Shown here in pieces: positions 40,854 to 50,751 of a DNA stretch of 64,000 nucleotides. The stretch comes from Pseudomonas sp. P8_241 (lineage in GTDB: Bacteria; Pseudomonadota; Gammaproteobacteria; Pseudomonadales; Pseudomonadaceae). The notes beneath the pieces are model-generated. The model was given only the letters and a program-made list of their open reading frames with translations. It searched no databases and was not told the origin of the DNA. Position numbers and translations under genes: made by a program. The stretch's first letter is position 1; every line of letters starts with the position of its first letter. The DNA is taken from assembly GCF_034008315.1 (NCBI RefSeq), contig NZ_CP125377.1, positions 5,582,501 through 5,646,500 of the forward strand, given 5' to 3'.

Positions 40854-40918
40854 GCCCATATCGCCTTTAGCGCTGGTCGCAAACGCTGGGGCGAGTGTGG
40901 TTATTTTGGAGATACAAC

Positions 40919-41521
40919 ATGAACGATTTTACTCTGAATGCTGAAGTGCGTTCCGACCTAGGGAAAGGTGCGAGCCGCCGCCTGCGTCGTCTCGCAAGCC
41001 TGGTTCCAGCTGTAGTTTACGGTGGCGAAAAAGCCCCTGAATCCATCAGCATGCTGGCCAAAGAAGTTGCCAAACTGCTCGAAAACGAAGCGGCTTACAG
41101 CCACATCATCGAGCTGAACGTTGGTGGCACCAAGCAGAACGTCGTGATCAAAGCCCTGCAGCGTCACCCGGCCAAAGGCCACGTGATGCACGCTGACTTC
41201 GTACGCGTAGTCGCTGGCCAGAAACTGACCGCGATCGTTCCAGTGCACTTCATCAACGAAGAAGCACCGACCAAGAAAGGCGGCGAAATCTCGCACGTTA
41301 CTTCGGAAATCGAAGTTTCCTGCCTGCCGAAAGACCTGCCTGAGTTCATCGAAGTCGATCTGGCTAACGCCGAAATCGGTTCGATCATTCACCTGTCGGA
41401 CCTCAAAGCTCCTAAAGGCGTTGAGTTCGTTGCTCTGGCACACGGCGATGACAAGGCTGTTGCCAACGTCCACGCTCCACGTGTTGCTCCAGAAGCTACC
41501 GAAGAAGGCGCAGCAGAGTAA
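40919..41521 (+). CDS. rplY: 50S ribosomal protein L25 / general stress protein Ctc
   Basis: 200 residues from the ATG at 40919, with GGAG upstream. An N-terminal L25 5S-rRNA-binding domain ([14 protein letters not shown]) is followed by the Ctc-type C-terminal domain and an acidic tail. It binds 5S rRNA in the large subunit. Confidence 0.96.
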   Translation: MNDFTLNAEVRSDLGKGASRRLRRLASLVPAVVYGGEKAPESISMLAKEVAKLLENEAAYSHIIELNVGGTKQNVVIKALQRHPAKGHVMHADFVRVVAGQKLTAIVPVHFINEEAPTKKGGEISHVTSEIEVSCLPKDLPEFIEVDLANAEIGSIIHLSDLKAPKGVEFVALAHGDDKAVANVHAPRVAPEATEEGAAE

Positions 41522-41691
41522 TTTCACTCTGTTCGCCGGAGTGACCGGAAACATCGCGGACTAGAGCATAGCGAGAAAGCGGGCGAGAACGCGGAGTTTA
41601 CATCTATGGTAAATGAGCAATTTTCGTCCACTTTCGCCGCTTTCCCTGATTGCGGCGATGTTATCCACCACTCCAAGGAAGGGCCCCTATC

Positions 41692-42276
41692 GTGACTGCC
41701 ATAAAACTGATCGTTGGCCTGGGTAATCCAGGCGCTGAATACGAACAGACCCGGCATAACGCAGGGGCCCTTTTTGTTGAGCGCATCGCGAACGCACAAG
41801 GGGTAAACCTTGTGGCGGACCGCAAATATTTCGGCCTGACCGGGCGCTATTCGCACCAGGGTCAGGATGTTCGTCTGCTGATTCCCACCACGTACATGAA
41901 CCGCAGCGGCCAGGCCGTAGCGGCACTCGCCGGTTTCTTCCGCATCAAGCCTGAAGAAATCCTCGTGGCGCACGACGAACTCGACTTGCCACCCGGTGTT
42001 GCCAAGCTCAAGCAGGGCGGCGGCCATGGCGGTCACAACGGGTTGCGCGACATCATTGCGCAACTGGGCAATCAGAATACGTTCTACCGTCTGCGGCTTG
42101 GCATTGGCCACCCGGGCGTTGCCAGTATGGTTTCAAATTTCGTCCTGGGTCGTGCGCCACGCGCCGAACAGGAAAAACTCGATGCCAGCATCGACTTTGC
42201 CCTCGGCGTGCTGCCGGATATCCTCGCCGGAGAATGGAACCGCGCGATGAAAAACCTGCACAGCCAGAAGGCCTGA
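41692..42276 (+). CDS. pth: Peptidyl-tRNA hydrolase
   Basis: 194 residues from a GTG at 41692 with AAGGAAGG upstream. IVGLGNPG opens the protein, and the catalytic His22 is in [20 protein letters not shown] segment follows. It frees tRNA from peptidyl-tRNA dropped by ribosomes. Confidence 0.96.
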   Translation: MTAIKLIVGLGNPGAEYEQTRHNAGALFVERIANAQGVNLVADRKYFGLTGRYSHQGQDVRLLIPTTYMNRSGQAVAALAGFFRIKPEEILVAHDELDLPPGVAKLKQGGGHGGHNGLRDIIAQLGNQNTFYRLRLGIGHPGVASMVSNFVLGRAPRAEQEKLDASIDFALGVLPDILAGEWNRAMKNLHSQKA

Positions 42277-42298
42277 CTCTTATCCGAGGGGAAACACC

Positions 42299-43399
42299 AT
42301 GGGATTCAATTGCGGCATCGTCGGCCTGCCTAACGTCGGCAAGTCCACCCTGTTCAACGCCCTGACCAAATCCGGTATCGCGGCCGAGAACTTCCCCTTC
42401 TGCACCATCGAGCCGAACAGCGGCATCGTGCCAATGCCGGATCCGCGCCTGGAAGCCCTGGCAGCCATCGTCAATCCAAAGCGCATCCTGCCGACCACCA
42501 TGGAATTCGTCGACATCGCGGGCCTGGTTGCCGGCGCCTCGAAAGGTGAAGGCCTGGGCAACAAGTTTTTGGCCAACATCCGTGAAACCGACGCCATCGC
42601 TCACGTGGTCCGCTGCTTTGAAGATGAGAACGTGATTCACGTCTCCAACAGCGTCGACCCGAAACGCGACATCGAAATCATCGACCTGGAACTGATCTTC
42701 GCCGACCTCGACAGCTGCGAGAAGCAACTGCAGAAAGTCGCGCGCAACGCCAAAGGCGGTGACAAGGACGCCGTGGTCCAGAAAGGCTTGCTGGAGCAAC
42801 TAATCGCTCACTTCACCGAAGGCAAGCCTGCGCGCAGCCTGATGAAGAACATGGGCACCGATGAGAAAGCGGTGATCAAGGGCTTTCACCTGCTGACCAC
42901 CAAACCGGTCATGTACATCGCCAACGTCGCTGAAGACGGTTTCGAGAACAACCCGCACCTGGACGTTGTTCGCGCCATCGCCGAAGAAGAAGGCGCAGTG
43001 GTTGTACCGGTTTGCAACAAGATCGAAGCGGAAATCGCCGAACTCGATGACGGCGAAGAGAAAGACATGTTCCTCGAGGCACTGGGCCTCGAAGAGCCTG
43101 GCCTGAACCGCGTGATCCGCGCCGGCTACGAAATGCTGCACCTGCAGACCTACTTCACCGCCGGCGTCGAAGAAGTCCGCGCCTGGACGGTCAAAGTCGG
43201 TGCCACCGCACCTCAGGCTGCCGGCGTGATCCACACCGACTTCGAGAAAGGTTTCATCCGCGCCGAAGTAATCGCCTACAACGATTTCATCCAGTACAAG
43301 GGCGAAGCCGGTACCAAGGAAGCCGGTAAATGGCGCCTGGAAGGCAAGGATTACATCGTCAAAGACGGCGACGTGATGCACTTCCGCTTCAACGTGTAA
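42299..43399 (+). CDS. ychF: Redox-regulated ATPase YchF
   Basis: 366 residues. The P-loop GLPNVGKST is at 9-17, and the C-terminal TGS-like domain ends with [16 protein letters not shown]. It is an Obg-family protein that hydrolyses ATP and binds ribosomes. It is 22 bp after pth, a conserved pair. Confidence 0.97.
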   Translation: MGFNCGIVGLPNVGKSTLFNALTKSGIAAENFPFCTIEPNSGIVPMPDPRLEALAAIVNPKRILPTTMEFVDIAGLVAGASKGEGLGNKFLANIRETDAIAHVVRCFEDENVIHVSNSVDPKRDIEIIDLELIFADLDSCEKQLQKVARNAKGGDKDAVVQKGLLEQLIAHFTEGKPARSLMKNMGTDEKAVIKGFHLLTTKPVMYIANVAEDGFENNPHLDVVRAIAEEEGAVVVPVCNKIEAEIAELDDGEEKDMFLEALGLEEPGLNRVIRAGYEMLHLQTYFTAGVEEVRAWTVKVGATAPQAAGVIHTDFEKGFIRAEVIAYNDFIQYKGEAGTKEAGKWRLEGKDYIVKDGDVMHFRFNV

Positions 43400-43434
43400 C
43401 GCGGAGCCGGATTTCGGCGCACGCTCACGGACAC

Positions 43435-43472
43435 AAAAAACCCATGTTCACTCAGTGAATATGGGTTTTTTT
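43435..43472. terminator. Bidirectional terminator after ychF, overlapping the panE-like stop
   Basis: AAAAAACCCAT and ATGGGTTTTTTT flank a further GTTCAC/GTGAAT stem with a short loop. The minus-strand gene ends at 43452, inside this hairpin. Confidence 0.92.
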
Positions 43473-44414
43473 GTATCCAGCAACATCCCCCTTCTCAACC
43501 AAGTGCTGCTGCTCTATCAGGCGAATCAATGAGTCCAGCGCGACAGTCACGGGTATCTGCACATTAAGACTCTGCGCTCTTTCAATAACTGCGCCACTGA
43601 TAAAGTCCACCTCGGTAGCCCTTCGCGCCTCAATATCCTGAAGCATCGAAGGCTTGTGCGCTGATTGATGAGCAAACGCATAACGAATCGCGGCTTCGAC
43701 TCTGACCGTGTCGAACCTGCTTCCGGATGCAGTCGCCACCACCGCAACCTCTTCGATAATGCTCAGAGCGAGCTGAATCCCGGGCGAACTGCAAGCCACA
43801 GCTCCCACATCTAAACGAGAAACGGCGCAGATCGAATTCAAGGCCGTATTGAACGCGACCTTTTCCCAGACCCTCATCGCCGTTTCAGGATCGGCGATAC
43901 AGGTTAAACCGGCTGCACTCAACAGCTGTGCAATGGCTTTCGCTCGCTCATCCCCACCATTTCGCCAACTCCATAGCCGAATCTCACCTTCACCACAGCT
44001 ATGTATCTCCCCGGGCGCCATGAGATCCGCCGGATGATTGGTAACCCCAATGACGATTTGCTGAGACGCCACCACACTTGAGAGGATCTCGGCATTTCCC
44101 AATCCATTCTGCAATGAGACGACGCTGGTGGAGGGCCCCACCAGATGTCGACAGGATTCGATAGCGTCACGCGTATGAAAACCTTTCGTGAACATCAACA
44201 GCATGTCTACAGGCTCGGAAAAATCGGCCGCCAAGCCAATTGCCGGATGGACCACATGCAGCCCTTTTCCATCGTGCAACCGAAGACCATGCGCTCGAAC
44301 GGCGTCAATGATTGATGGCGATTTCTCAATCAGGTACACCGTGCTGACCTTCAAGGCTAAACGGGCAGCAAACAACCCACCCATGGCGCCGATCCCCACA
44401 ATGGCTATTTTCAT
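43452..44414 (-). CDS. 2-dehydropantoate 2-reductase-like protein
   Basis: 320 residues from the ATG at 44414. The opening IAIVGIGAMGGLFAARLA is the NADP-binding motif. The catalytic Lys is expected in VWEKVAFNTALNSICA. It resembles PanE/ApbA, which reduces ketopantoate to pantoate. Because it stands alone in a variable block it may be a paralogue acting on another 2-oxoacid. Its last codons lie inside the ychF terminator. Confidence 0.85.
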   Translation of the reverse strand: MKIAIVGIGAMGGLFAARLALKVSTVYLIEKSPSIIDAVRAHGLRLHDGKGLHVVHPAIGLAADFSEPVDMLLMFTKGFHTRDAIESCRHLVGPSTSVVSLQNGLGNAEILSSVVASQQIVIGVTNHPADLMAPGEIHSCGEGEIRLWSWRNGGDERAKAIAQLLSAAGLTCIADPETAMRVWEKVAFNTALNSICAVSRLDVGAVACSSPGIQLALSIIEEVAVVATASGSRFDTVRVEAAIRYAFAHQSAHKPSMLQDIEARRATEVDFISGAVIERAQSLNVQIPVTVALDSLIRLIEQQHLVEKGDVAGYKKTHIH

Positions 44415-44655
44415 GTTGAGCTTCTGCCCGGCGAACATTAGAGCCTCGATCCTATCGAGCCGTACCGCCACACACTCATCCGATTGCGCAGCCGAACAAC
44501 GGATTACGCAGAAGCCAATAAGTCGTTCAAGGGCACCGCGTTCACGCCTGGATTCTGAGCCGATAGATTTGCGTCGGTGTCACCGCTAACGAGAGAAGGT
44601 CGAAATCATCCTTCGGCGATCAAGACTTCCTACTTAACGTGCCAGCAACACGCCC

Positions 44656-44689
44656 AAGAAAAAGCCGCGCTTGATACGCGGCTTTTCTT
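44656..44689. terminator. Bidirectional hairpin terminator
   Basis: AAGAAAAAGCCGCG pairs with CGCGGCTTTTCTT around a short loop, with A and T runs on either side. It probably ends transcripts from the leftward MFS gene. Confidence 0.75.
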
Positions 44690-44701
44690 GCCTGGAATTC
44701 C

Positions 44702-44788
44702 TGTATGAGCCGGCTTGCTGGCGAAGAACGATAACGCGGTGTCAGGTAGACCGCAGCGCAGCTATCGCCAGCAAGCCGGCTCCTACAG
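44702..44788. repeat. REPIN, TGTATGAGCCGGCTTGCTGGCG family
   Basis: Two inverted REP copies are separated by about 40 bp with partly complementary spacer. It has the same family and orientation as the element at 18583. Confidence 0.88.
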
Positions 44789-44794
44789 GGTGAT

Positions 44795-46012
44795 TCAGGC
44801 TTTTTTTGTTCTAGGCAGGAAAATCGCCAGCACGCCCAGCAACGGCAGGAACGAACACAGGAAATACACGTACTCGATGCCGTGAATATCCGCCAGATGC
44901 CCCAGCAACGCCGCGCCAATCCCGCCAAAACCAAACATCAGACCGAAGAATATCCCGGCAATCATCCCGACATTGCCCGGCACCAGTTCCTGGGCGTACA
45001 CAACAATCGCCGAGAACGCCGAGGCGAGGATGAAGCCGATGACCACGCTGAGGACGCTGGTCCAGAACAGATCGACATGGGGCAACAACAACGTGAATGG
45101 CGCAACGCCGAGGATCGAGAACCAGATCACCGCCTTACGCCCGATCCTGTCGCCGATCGGCCCACCGAAGAAGGTCCCCGCCGCCACCGCGCCGAGAAAC
45201 AGGAACAGGTGCAACTGCGAACTGGCCACCGACAGGTCGAACTTTTCGATCAGGTAGAAGGTGAAGTAGCTGGTGAGGCTGGACATGTAGAAGTACTTGG
45301 AAAACACCAGTAACCCAAGCACCACCAGTGCACTGGTTACCCGTCCCTTGGACAGTCCGTGAGTCGCCGCCTGCCCCTGTTTGAGCTTGAACAGGTTCAA
45401 GTGGTTGGCGTACCAGCGGCTGATCCAATACAGCACGAACAGCGCAAACACCGCGAACAAACCAAACCACGCCACATGGCCCTGACCGTAAGGAATGATG
45501 ATCGCCGCTGCCAGCAAAGGGCCGAAGGCCGATCCGGCGTTACCGCCGACCTGAAATGTCGATTGCGCCAGACCGAAGCGCCCGCCCGAAGCCAGTCGCG
45601 CCACACGGGACGCTTCCGGGTGAAAAGTCGACGAGCCGATGCCGATCAACCCTGCCGCGAGCAGGATCATCGGGAAGCTGCCTACCATCGACATCATGAC
45701 GATCCCGATCAAGGTGCACACAGTCCCGGCCGGCAGTAGCCACGGCTTGGGATGGCGGTCCGTGTGGTAACCGACCCAGGGCTGCAACAGAGAAGCCGTC
45801 AACTGGAACGTCAGGGTGATCAGCCCGACCTGGGTAAACGTCAGGCCGTAGTTGGCCTTGAGCATCGGATAGATCGAAGGCAACACCGACTGAATCAGGT
45901 CATTGATCAGATGCGCCAGCGCAACGGCGCCGATGATGCGCATGACCAAAGGGCTGCTTTGAGGAGAAGCGGACGCCGGCATTGAACCGGTCTGGGCATT
46001 GCTGATAGCCAT
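44795..46012 (-). CDS. Fosmidomycin-resistance-like MFS transporter
   Basis: 405 residues from the ATG at 46012, with GGAA upstream. There are about twelve membrane segments; LAHLINDLIQSVLPSIYPMLK followed by GYHTDRHPKPW is characteristic of the Fsr subfamily. It likely exports small drugs or metabolites. It is monocistronic. Confidence 0.88.
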   Translation of the reverse strand: MAISNAQTGSMPASASPQSSPLVMRIIGAVALAHLINDLIQSVLPSIYPMLKANYGLTFTQVGLITLTFQLTASLLQPWVGYHTDRHPKPWLLPAGTVCTLIGIVMMSMVGSFPMILLAAGLIGIGSSTFHPEASRVARLASGGRFGLAQSTFQVGGNAGSAFGPLLAAAIIIPYGQGHVAWFGLFAVFALFVLYWISRWYANHLNLFKLKQGQAATHGLSKGRVTSALVVLGLLVFSKYFYMSSLTSYFTFYLIEKFDLSVASSQLHLFLFLGAVAAGTFFGGPIGDRIGRKAVIWFSILGVAPFTLLLPHVDLFWTSVLSVVIGFILASAFSAIVVYAQELVPGNVGMIAGIFFGLMFGFGGIGAALLGHLADIHGIEYVYFLCSFLPLLGVLAIFLPRTKKA

Positions 46013-46271
46013 TGGAGTTTCCAAACAACAGAGAGGTGCAAACGGGCAGGTTGCCAATGTGCCATTTTTCAGTGCGGCAGCGCCATCCCCTTAGCCTGCT
46101 AACGACCTTGAAGTGCGTTGTGAGTACCAATACCGGCAGATTTCAGCCCAATTGATGCCCTCCCCAGAGCCGTTTTTTCGGCTCAAGAGGATAAGCGGTT
46201 GAAAGTGTGGAGAAATATTTTAGATTTATGCTTGACGCATCCCCGTTACCGGTGAATAATGCGCGCCACTT
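46013..46271. promoter_or_regulatory. Intergenic region between the Fsr-like gene and tRNA-Met
   Basis: 259 bp without a gene. It holds the leftward promoter of the MFS gene and the rightward promoter of tRNA-Met. TTGACG at about 46232 with a TGAATAATG element about 17 bp on is a plausible tRNA promoter. Confidence 0.4.
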
Positions 46272-46348
46272 GGCTACATAGCTCAGTTGGTTAGAGCATA
46301 GCATTCATAATGCTGGGGTCCGGGGTTCAAGTCCCTGTGTAGCCACCA
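46272..46348 (+). tRNA. tRNA-Met (elongator, anticodon CAT)
   Basis: 77 nt with encoded CCA. The acceptor stem GGCTACA pairs with TGTAGCC; the anticodon loop TTCATAA gives CAT. The sequence resembles E. coli elongator tRNA-Met, not the initiator or the Ile2 species. Confidence 0.95.
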
Positions 46349-46354
46349 AGTACT

Positions 46355-46388
46355 AAAAACGGCTTACCGAAAGGTAGGCCGTTTTTTT
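46355..46388 (+). terminator. Terminator after tRNA-Met
   Basis: AAAAACGGC...GCCGTTTTTTT with an inner TTACC/GGTAG stem begins 7 bp after the tRNA. Confidence 0.92.
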
Positions 46389-46525
46389 ATGCCTCGAGAA
46401 AAGTACGTCGCCATTACCTCCATCGCCCATCAGAGATCGCCCTGGAAACCGACAGGTTTTCCTTCTTGAGGCGCTACAACATAATGGCGCGGTGACGTAC
46501 AAGAAAAACAACCGAGGCAGAACAG

Positions 46526-48022
46526 ATGAAATCCCCCGGCGGTATGCTCCTGACAGGTATCGCGCTGGATCGTGCCAGTTCAACGCCTCTTTATCGCCAG
46601 CTCTACCTGCAAATCCGCCAACAGATCCTTGCCGGTCGACTGCCCGGAGGCACCCGCCTGCCCTCGACGCGGACCTTGTGCAAAGAGCAGGAGTTGTCGC
46701 GAATCACAATTCTCAATGCCTTCGACCAACTGATCGCTGAAGGCTTCCTGGTTTCTCGCAAAGGCGCAGGCACTTATGTCTGCGCCGAGTGGGAAAGTCG
46801 TGACGCCGCAGCCGACGAACAGCGCAAGCCCCCTCGCCTGTCGAACCTGAGCCAGTCCGTGCTGTCGCTACGCAGCGACCATTTCAGCGGGATTTCCTAC
46901 GCAGCGTGGGAACCCAGCTGTCCCACTTCTTTCCTGCCCAGCCACGCGGCATTCGATGCCTTTCCATTGCATGTCTGGAAGCGCTTGATGAACCGGCACC
47001 TGGGACAGCCGACCAAAGCGATACTCGGTTACGGCGAAGTGAAAGGCCTGCAGCGGCTGCGGGAGGCCATTGCCGAATATGTCTATGACGCCCGCGGAAT
47101 CGATTGTGAGGCAGGGCAAGTGGTGATCGTCTCTGGCGCCCAGCAAGCCTTCAACCTGCTTGGCATGTTGCTGCTCGACCCTCAAGACAGTATCTGGATG
47201 GAAGATCCCGGCCATATCGCCGCACGCATCGCGCTACAGGCCCAAGGTTGCCGGGTGGTGCCCTTGCGCATCGACGAGCAGGGCATCGACGTTCAACAAG
47301 GTCTGCGTGAGTGCCCCGAAGCCCGGCTGGCGTTTACCACGCCTTCGCGTCAGCACCCGCTCGGCACGACCATGAGTTATGCGCGACGCCAGGAGTTGAT
47401 CGAGTGGGCCGGCCGCGGGCAACGATGGATCATCGAAGACGACTGCGACAGCGAGTTCCACTATGGCGGACGCCCGCTGCCGGCGCTCTACGCCATGGAT
47501 CAATGGGCGCGGGTGATCTACGTCGGTACGTTCAGCAAGGTGCTCTACCCATCGCTGCGGCTTGGCTATGTGGTGCTCCCGCCGGCACTGGTCGAACCGT
47601 TCTGCGCCATGCGCGCGGTCATGGACCGCAGCCCTTCCACGCTACTCCAGGCGGTCACGGCGGACTTCATTCGAGAAGGCCATTTCCTCGGTCACATCCG
47701 GCGCATGCGTGCGCTCTACAAGGCGCGTCAGGACTGCCTGCTGAACGAACTGCAGCAACGCCTGGGGAATTTCATGGAGATCAAGCCGGTCAACGCCGGC
47801 ATGCACCTGATCGGCTGGCTGGCTCCCGAACTGGATGACGATGCCATTGCCAAGGAACTGGCCCACCACCAGATTCATACCTATGCCCTGAGCGACTACT
47901 GCCTGCAACGCTATCTGCCACCCGGTTTGCTCATCGGCTTCGCCGGAACGCCGGTTGAACAGGCCAGGGACAAAGTCGAGGCGCTGGCTCAGGCCTTGAT
48001 CAAAATGGGCTACACACTTTGA
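46526..48022 (+). CDS. MocR/GabR-type PLP-dependent transcriptional regulator
   Basis: 498 residues. The N-terminal GntR-type winged helix (about 15-80, PLYRQLYLQIRQQILAG and LPSTRTLC) is fused to a fold-type I aminotransferase domain in which GTFSKVLYPSLRLGY carries the PLP lysine. It is directly upstream of the TIM-barrel/MFS pair in the same direction, with direct repeats in the gap, so it probably regulates that pair. Confidence 0.93.
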   Translation: MKSPGGMLLTGIALDRASSTPLYRQLYLQIRQQILAGRLPGGTRLPSTRTLCKEQELSRITILNAFDQLIAEGFLVSRKGAGTYVCAEWESRDAAADEQRKPPRLSNLSQSVLSLRSDHFSGISYAAWEPSCPTSFLPSHAAFDAFPLHVWKRLMNRHLGQPTKAILGYGEVKGLQRLREAIAEYVYDARGIDCEAGQVVIVSGAQQAFNLLGMLLLDPQDSIWMEDPGHIAARIALQAQGCRVVPLRIDEQGIDVQQGLRECPEARLAFTTPSRQHPLGTTMSYARRQELIEWAGRGQRWIIEDDCDSEFHYGGRPLPALYAMDQWARVIYVGTFSKVLYPSLRLGYVVLPPALVEPFCAMRAVMDRSPSTLLQAVTADFIREGHFLGHIRRMRALYKARQDCLLNELQQRLGNFMEIKPVNAGMHLIGWLAPELDDDAIAKELAHHQIHTYALSDYCLQRYLPPGLLIGFAGTPVEQARDKVEALAQALIKMGYTL

Positions 48023-48066
48023 TTGCAATCTTTTTTCAACGGGCCATTGCGCAAAGCGCTTCTGAC

Positions 48067-48135
48067 AAGTGGACCCACTGGCGTGAAAGTGGTCCTGAAA
48101 ATTAAAAATTAGTGGATATAGGGGTAGATCCACCC
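48067..48135. promoter_or_regulatory. Direct repeats, candidate MocR operator
   Basis: AAGTGGACC at 48067 and AAGTGGTCC at 48087 are exactly 20 bp apart, with a third partial copy TTAGTGGAT near 48109 and an inverted ATCCACC near 48128. MocR regulators typically bind spaced direct repeats. It lies in the 168 bp before the TIM-barrel gene. Confidence 0.5.
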
Positions 48136-48190
48136 TGGTGCGATAAAGACGTCACCGACCGAACCGGTGCCTGTACCAGGAATAATTCCA

Positions 48191-49261
48191 ATGAACTGTA
48201 TCCAAGCACGCTTCAACGCTCTATTGAGCCACAACACCCACGGCAACCACCCGCCACCGCTGCTGACCCCACAACTTGCCGGCAAACTCATCGACCGCAT
48301 GCAACGCATGCGCCTGTTCGCCCATGCCTACCCTTTGCTGACCAACCTCACCCATGGCGGCGTGACACCCGGTGAACTTCTGGATTTCGCCTATCGCCAT
48401 GAATTGCAAGGCTTGAGCCTGCATTTGCTCGATGGCGAGGCCAACAGCCTGAGCAACATGAGTCTGCAGCAACTTCAGGACTTCTCCTGCAAGGCTTCGG
48501 CCCTGGGCCTGGATGTGCACCTGGAAATCAGCAGCACACGCCAGGAAGACGTGGACCAGGTCATCGCCATCGCCAAGGCCATAGGCACCCGCAACATCCG
48601 CGTCTATTCGCGTTATGAAGGTCACCTCTCGCGAGTGATGGACCTGATCGAGACCGACCTTCGCTACCTGGCGCAGCAAGCAGACGAACACGATCTGTTC
48701 TTCGACTTCGAGCAGCACGAAGAGCTCAAGAGCCACGAAATCGCCCAGTTGCTCAACCGCCTCGAGCATCCACGCCTGCATGCCCTGTTCGACTTCGGCA
48801 ACATGATCAATGCCTGCGAACAACCGCTTCCAGCCCTGCAAGCGCTGGCACCGCATATCCGCCAGGTCCACATGAAAGGCGTGCGAGTCGTCCCTGAACA
48901 CAATGGCTTCGGCCACTACGGTGTACTGCAAGGCAGCGTCGAAGATCACCTGCCCAGCGCGCGCATGTTGTTCGAACTGTTGATGCTCGGCGACAAGACG
49001 CCTCAGGTAGTGGCCTTCATTCTGGAGCAGGAGAACCACTACATCGCCCCCGCTTTCCGCCAGACGGACGAAGCCGCCGACCCCTTCATCGACTACCGGG
49101 AAATGAGTGAAACGGCGCTACCGCCCGGCTACTCGGCAGAACGAATGATGGCCGATGAGCACGTCTGGGCGAATAACCAGATTCGATACGTTCGCGGCCT
49201 GCTCGGTGAGCTGAAAGTGCTGGCCGAACTGACCCTGGCTGACACGCCGCTTCCTGCCTGA
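48191..49261 (+). CDS. Sugar phosphate isomerase/epimerase-like TIM-barrel protein
   Basis: 356 residues from the ATG at 48191, with AGGA 9 bp upstream. The pattern (LSLHLLDGE, VHLEISS, FDFEQHEE, LFDFGNMINA, QVHMKG) fits the xylose-isomerase/AP-endonuclease-2 barrel with metal-binding Glu, Asp and His at strand ends. The substrate is unknown. It is followed after about 50 bp by an MFS transporter, so the two may take up and isomerise a sugar or sugar acid. Confidence 0.85.
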   Translation: MNCIQARFNALLSHNTHGNHPPPLLTPQLAGKLIDRMQRMRLFAHAYPLLTNLTHGGVTPGELLDFAYRHELQGLSLHLLDGEANSLSNMSLQQLQDFSCKASALGLDVHLEISSTRQEDVDQVIAIAKAIGTRNIRVYSRYEGHLSRVMDLIETDLRYLAQQADEHDLFFDFEQHEELKSHEIAQLLNRLEHPRLHALFDFGNMINACEQPLPALQALAPHIRQVHMKGVRVVPEHNGFGHYGVLQGSVEDHLPSARMLFELLMLGDKTPQVVAFILEQENHYIAPAFRQTDEAADPFIDYREMSETALPPGYSAERMMADEHVWANNQIRYVRGLLGELKVLAELTLADTPLPA

Positions 49262-49313
49262 TCGCTGACGAAGCTCGCCAGAACGCCCCTTGAATACTGT
49301 GGAGAACAAAAAA

Positions 49314-50579
49314 ATGACCGCACAGGCAAAAGCCAAATGGCTGCGTTTCCTCATCCTCATCCTGGGTGGGGGCACCATCTACAAACTCGCGAACCTGAAA
49401 GACGCGTTCTACGTGCCCATCCAGGAATACATGGGCCTGAGCCATACCGAAATCGGTACATTGCTGAGCGCCAACGCCATTATCGCCACGGCGCTGTTCG
49501 TGGTCGGCGGTTATCTCGCCGACCGTTTTGACACGCGCAAACTGATTCCTTTAGGGCTGATCGGCACCGGTGGTCTGGGGCTGTACCTGGCGACCTTTCC
49601 CGGTTTCAACAAACTGCTGATCGTGTTCTGCCTGCTGGCAGTCTGCGCCGACTGCATCTATTGGCCCTCGCTGCTCAAGGCCGTGCGCAATCTTGGCGAC
49701 GACAAAGAACAAGGGCGCATGTTCGGTTTTCTGGAGGGGGGTCGCGGTGTCGTCGATACGCTGGTCGCCTTCTCTGCCCTCGGCGTCTTCGTGGCCATGG
49801 GTTCTGGCGAAGCGGGGTTGAAATCGGCGATTGTCTTCTACTCCATCGTCGACATCCTCGCGGGCATTCTCACCTGGTTCCTGTTGCGTGACAGCAAACC
49901 CGCGCCCGTGGCAAAGCGCGAGTCCGGCAGGTCCGGCCTGTTCGAAGCCATTCGGGTGCCCGGCATCTGGCTGGTCAGCCTCAACGTATTCATGGTCTAC
50001 ATCGTGTACTGCGGTCTGACCTACTTCATTCCTTATCTGAAGGACATCTACGAGCTTCCAGTCGCGCTGGTCGGCGCCTACGGCATCATCAACCAGTACT
50101 TCCTGAAAATTCTGGGTGGCCCGGCGGGTGGATTCCTGGCGGACAAGCATTTCAAGAGCCCCTCGCGCTACCTGAAGTGGGCGTTTCTGGCCCTGCTGCC
50201 GCTCATGGCCCTGATCCTGTTGATCCCCAAGGGTGAACAATTCATCTACGTCGGCATGGCTGCCACCCTCTCCTTCGCGCTGATCGTGTTCACCATGCGC
50301 GGCGTGTTCTGGGCGCCGATGAGCGAAGTGGGAATTCCCCAGCACATCACCGGTTCTGCGTTCGGCATTGGCTGCCTGATCGGTTACGCACCCGGCATGT
50401 TTGCCTACGTGATCTACGGTTCGATCCTGGATCACTTCCCTGGCCAGCAAGGCTATAACTATGTGTTTGGCTTGATGAGCGTGCTGGCGGTGATCGGTTT
50501 CATGGTCTCCAGCCTGCTGTATCGCGCCGTGCGTAAAAACACCGCGGCCATCCCTGGCAATGCCGTGGCGCAAGTGTGA
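49314..50579 (+). CDS. MFS transporter
   Basis: 421 residues from the ATG at 49314, with GGAG upstream. There are about twelve membrane segments, with LADRFDTRKLI after TM2 as the MFS loop motif. It probably imports the substrate of the preceding isomerase-like protein; the subfamily is not certain. Confidence 0.87.
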   Translation: MTAQAKAKWLRFLILILGGGTIYKLANLKDAFYVPIQEYMGLSHTEIGTLLSANAIIATALFVVGGYLADRFDTRKLIPLGLIGTGGLGLYLATFPGFNKLLIVFCLLAVCADCIYWPSLLKAVRNLGDDKEQGRMFGFLEGGRGVVDTLVAFSALGVFVAMGSGEAGLKSAIVFYSIVDILAGILTWFLLRDSKPAPVAKRESGRSGLFEAIRVPGIWLVSLNVFMVYIVYCGLTYFIPYLKDIYELPVALVGAYGIINQYFLKILGGPAGGFLADKHFKSPSRYLKWAFLALLPLMALILLIPKGEQFIYVGMAATLSFALIVFTMRGVFWAPMSEVGIPQHITGSAFGIGCLIGYAPGMFAYVIYGSILDHFPGQQGYNYVFGLMSVLAVIGFMVSSLLYRAVRKNTAAIPGNAVAQV

Positions 50580-50616
50580 CCGACTGGTAAATTCCAACGG
50601 GCAACGCACGTAACAA

Positions 50617-50716
50617 TGTAGGAGCGAGCCTGCTCGCGATGGACTCAAGAACGCCGCGTTTATCCAGAACGCACGCGTTATCGTTAACGCCCATCGCGAG
50701 CAGGCTCGCTCCCACA
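50617..50716. repeat. REPIN, TGTAGGAGCGAGCCTGCTCGCG family
   Basis: TGTAGGAGCGAGCCTGCTCGCGATGG and the inverted copy ending in GCTCGCTCCCACA are separated by about 48 bp. It lies between two convergent genes. Confidence 0.88.
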
Positions 50717-50751
50717 GTAAATCGCTTCAGTACATCAACGCCATTTACAGA

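Larger units (their letters stand above)
44415..44794. promoter_or_regulatory. Intergenic region upstream of the panE-like gene and downstream of the MFS gene
   Basis: 380 bp without a gene. It holds the panE-like promoter at the left, then a terminator (44656) and a REPIN (44702). Open frames here are short and lack ribosome binding sites. Confidence 0.5.

Noticed and set aside
46272..46348. tRNA-Met as the attachment site of a genomic island
   Set aside because: No integrase nearby and no repeat of the tRNA 3' end noticed downstream.
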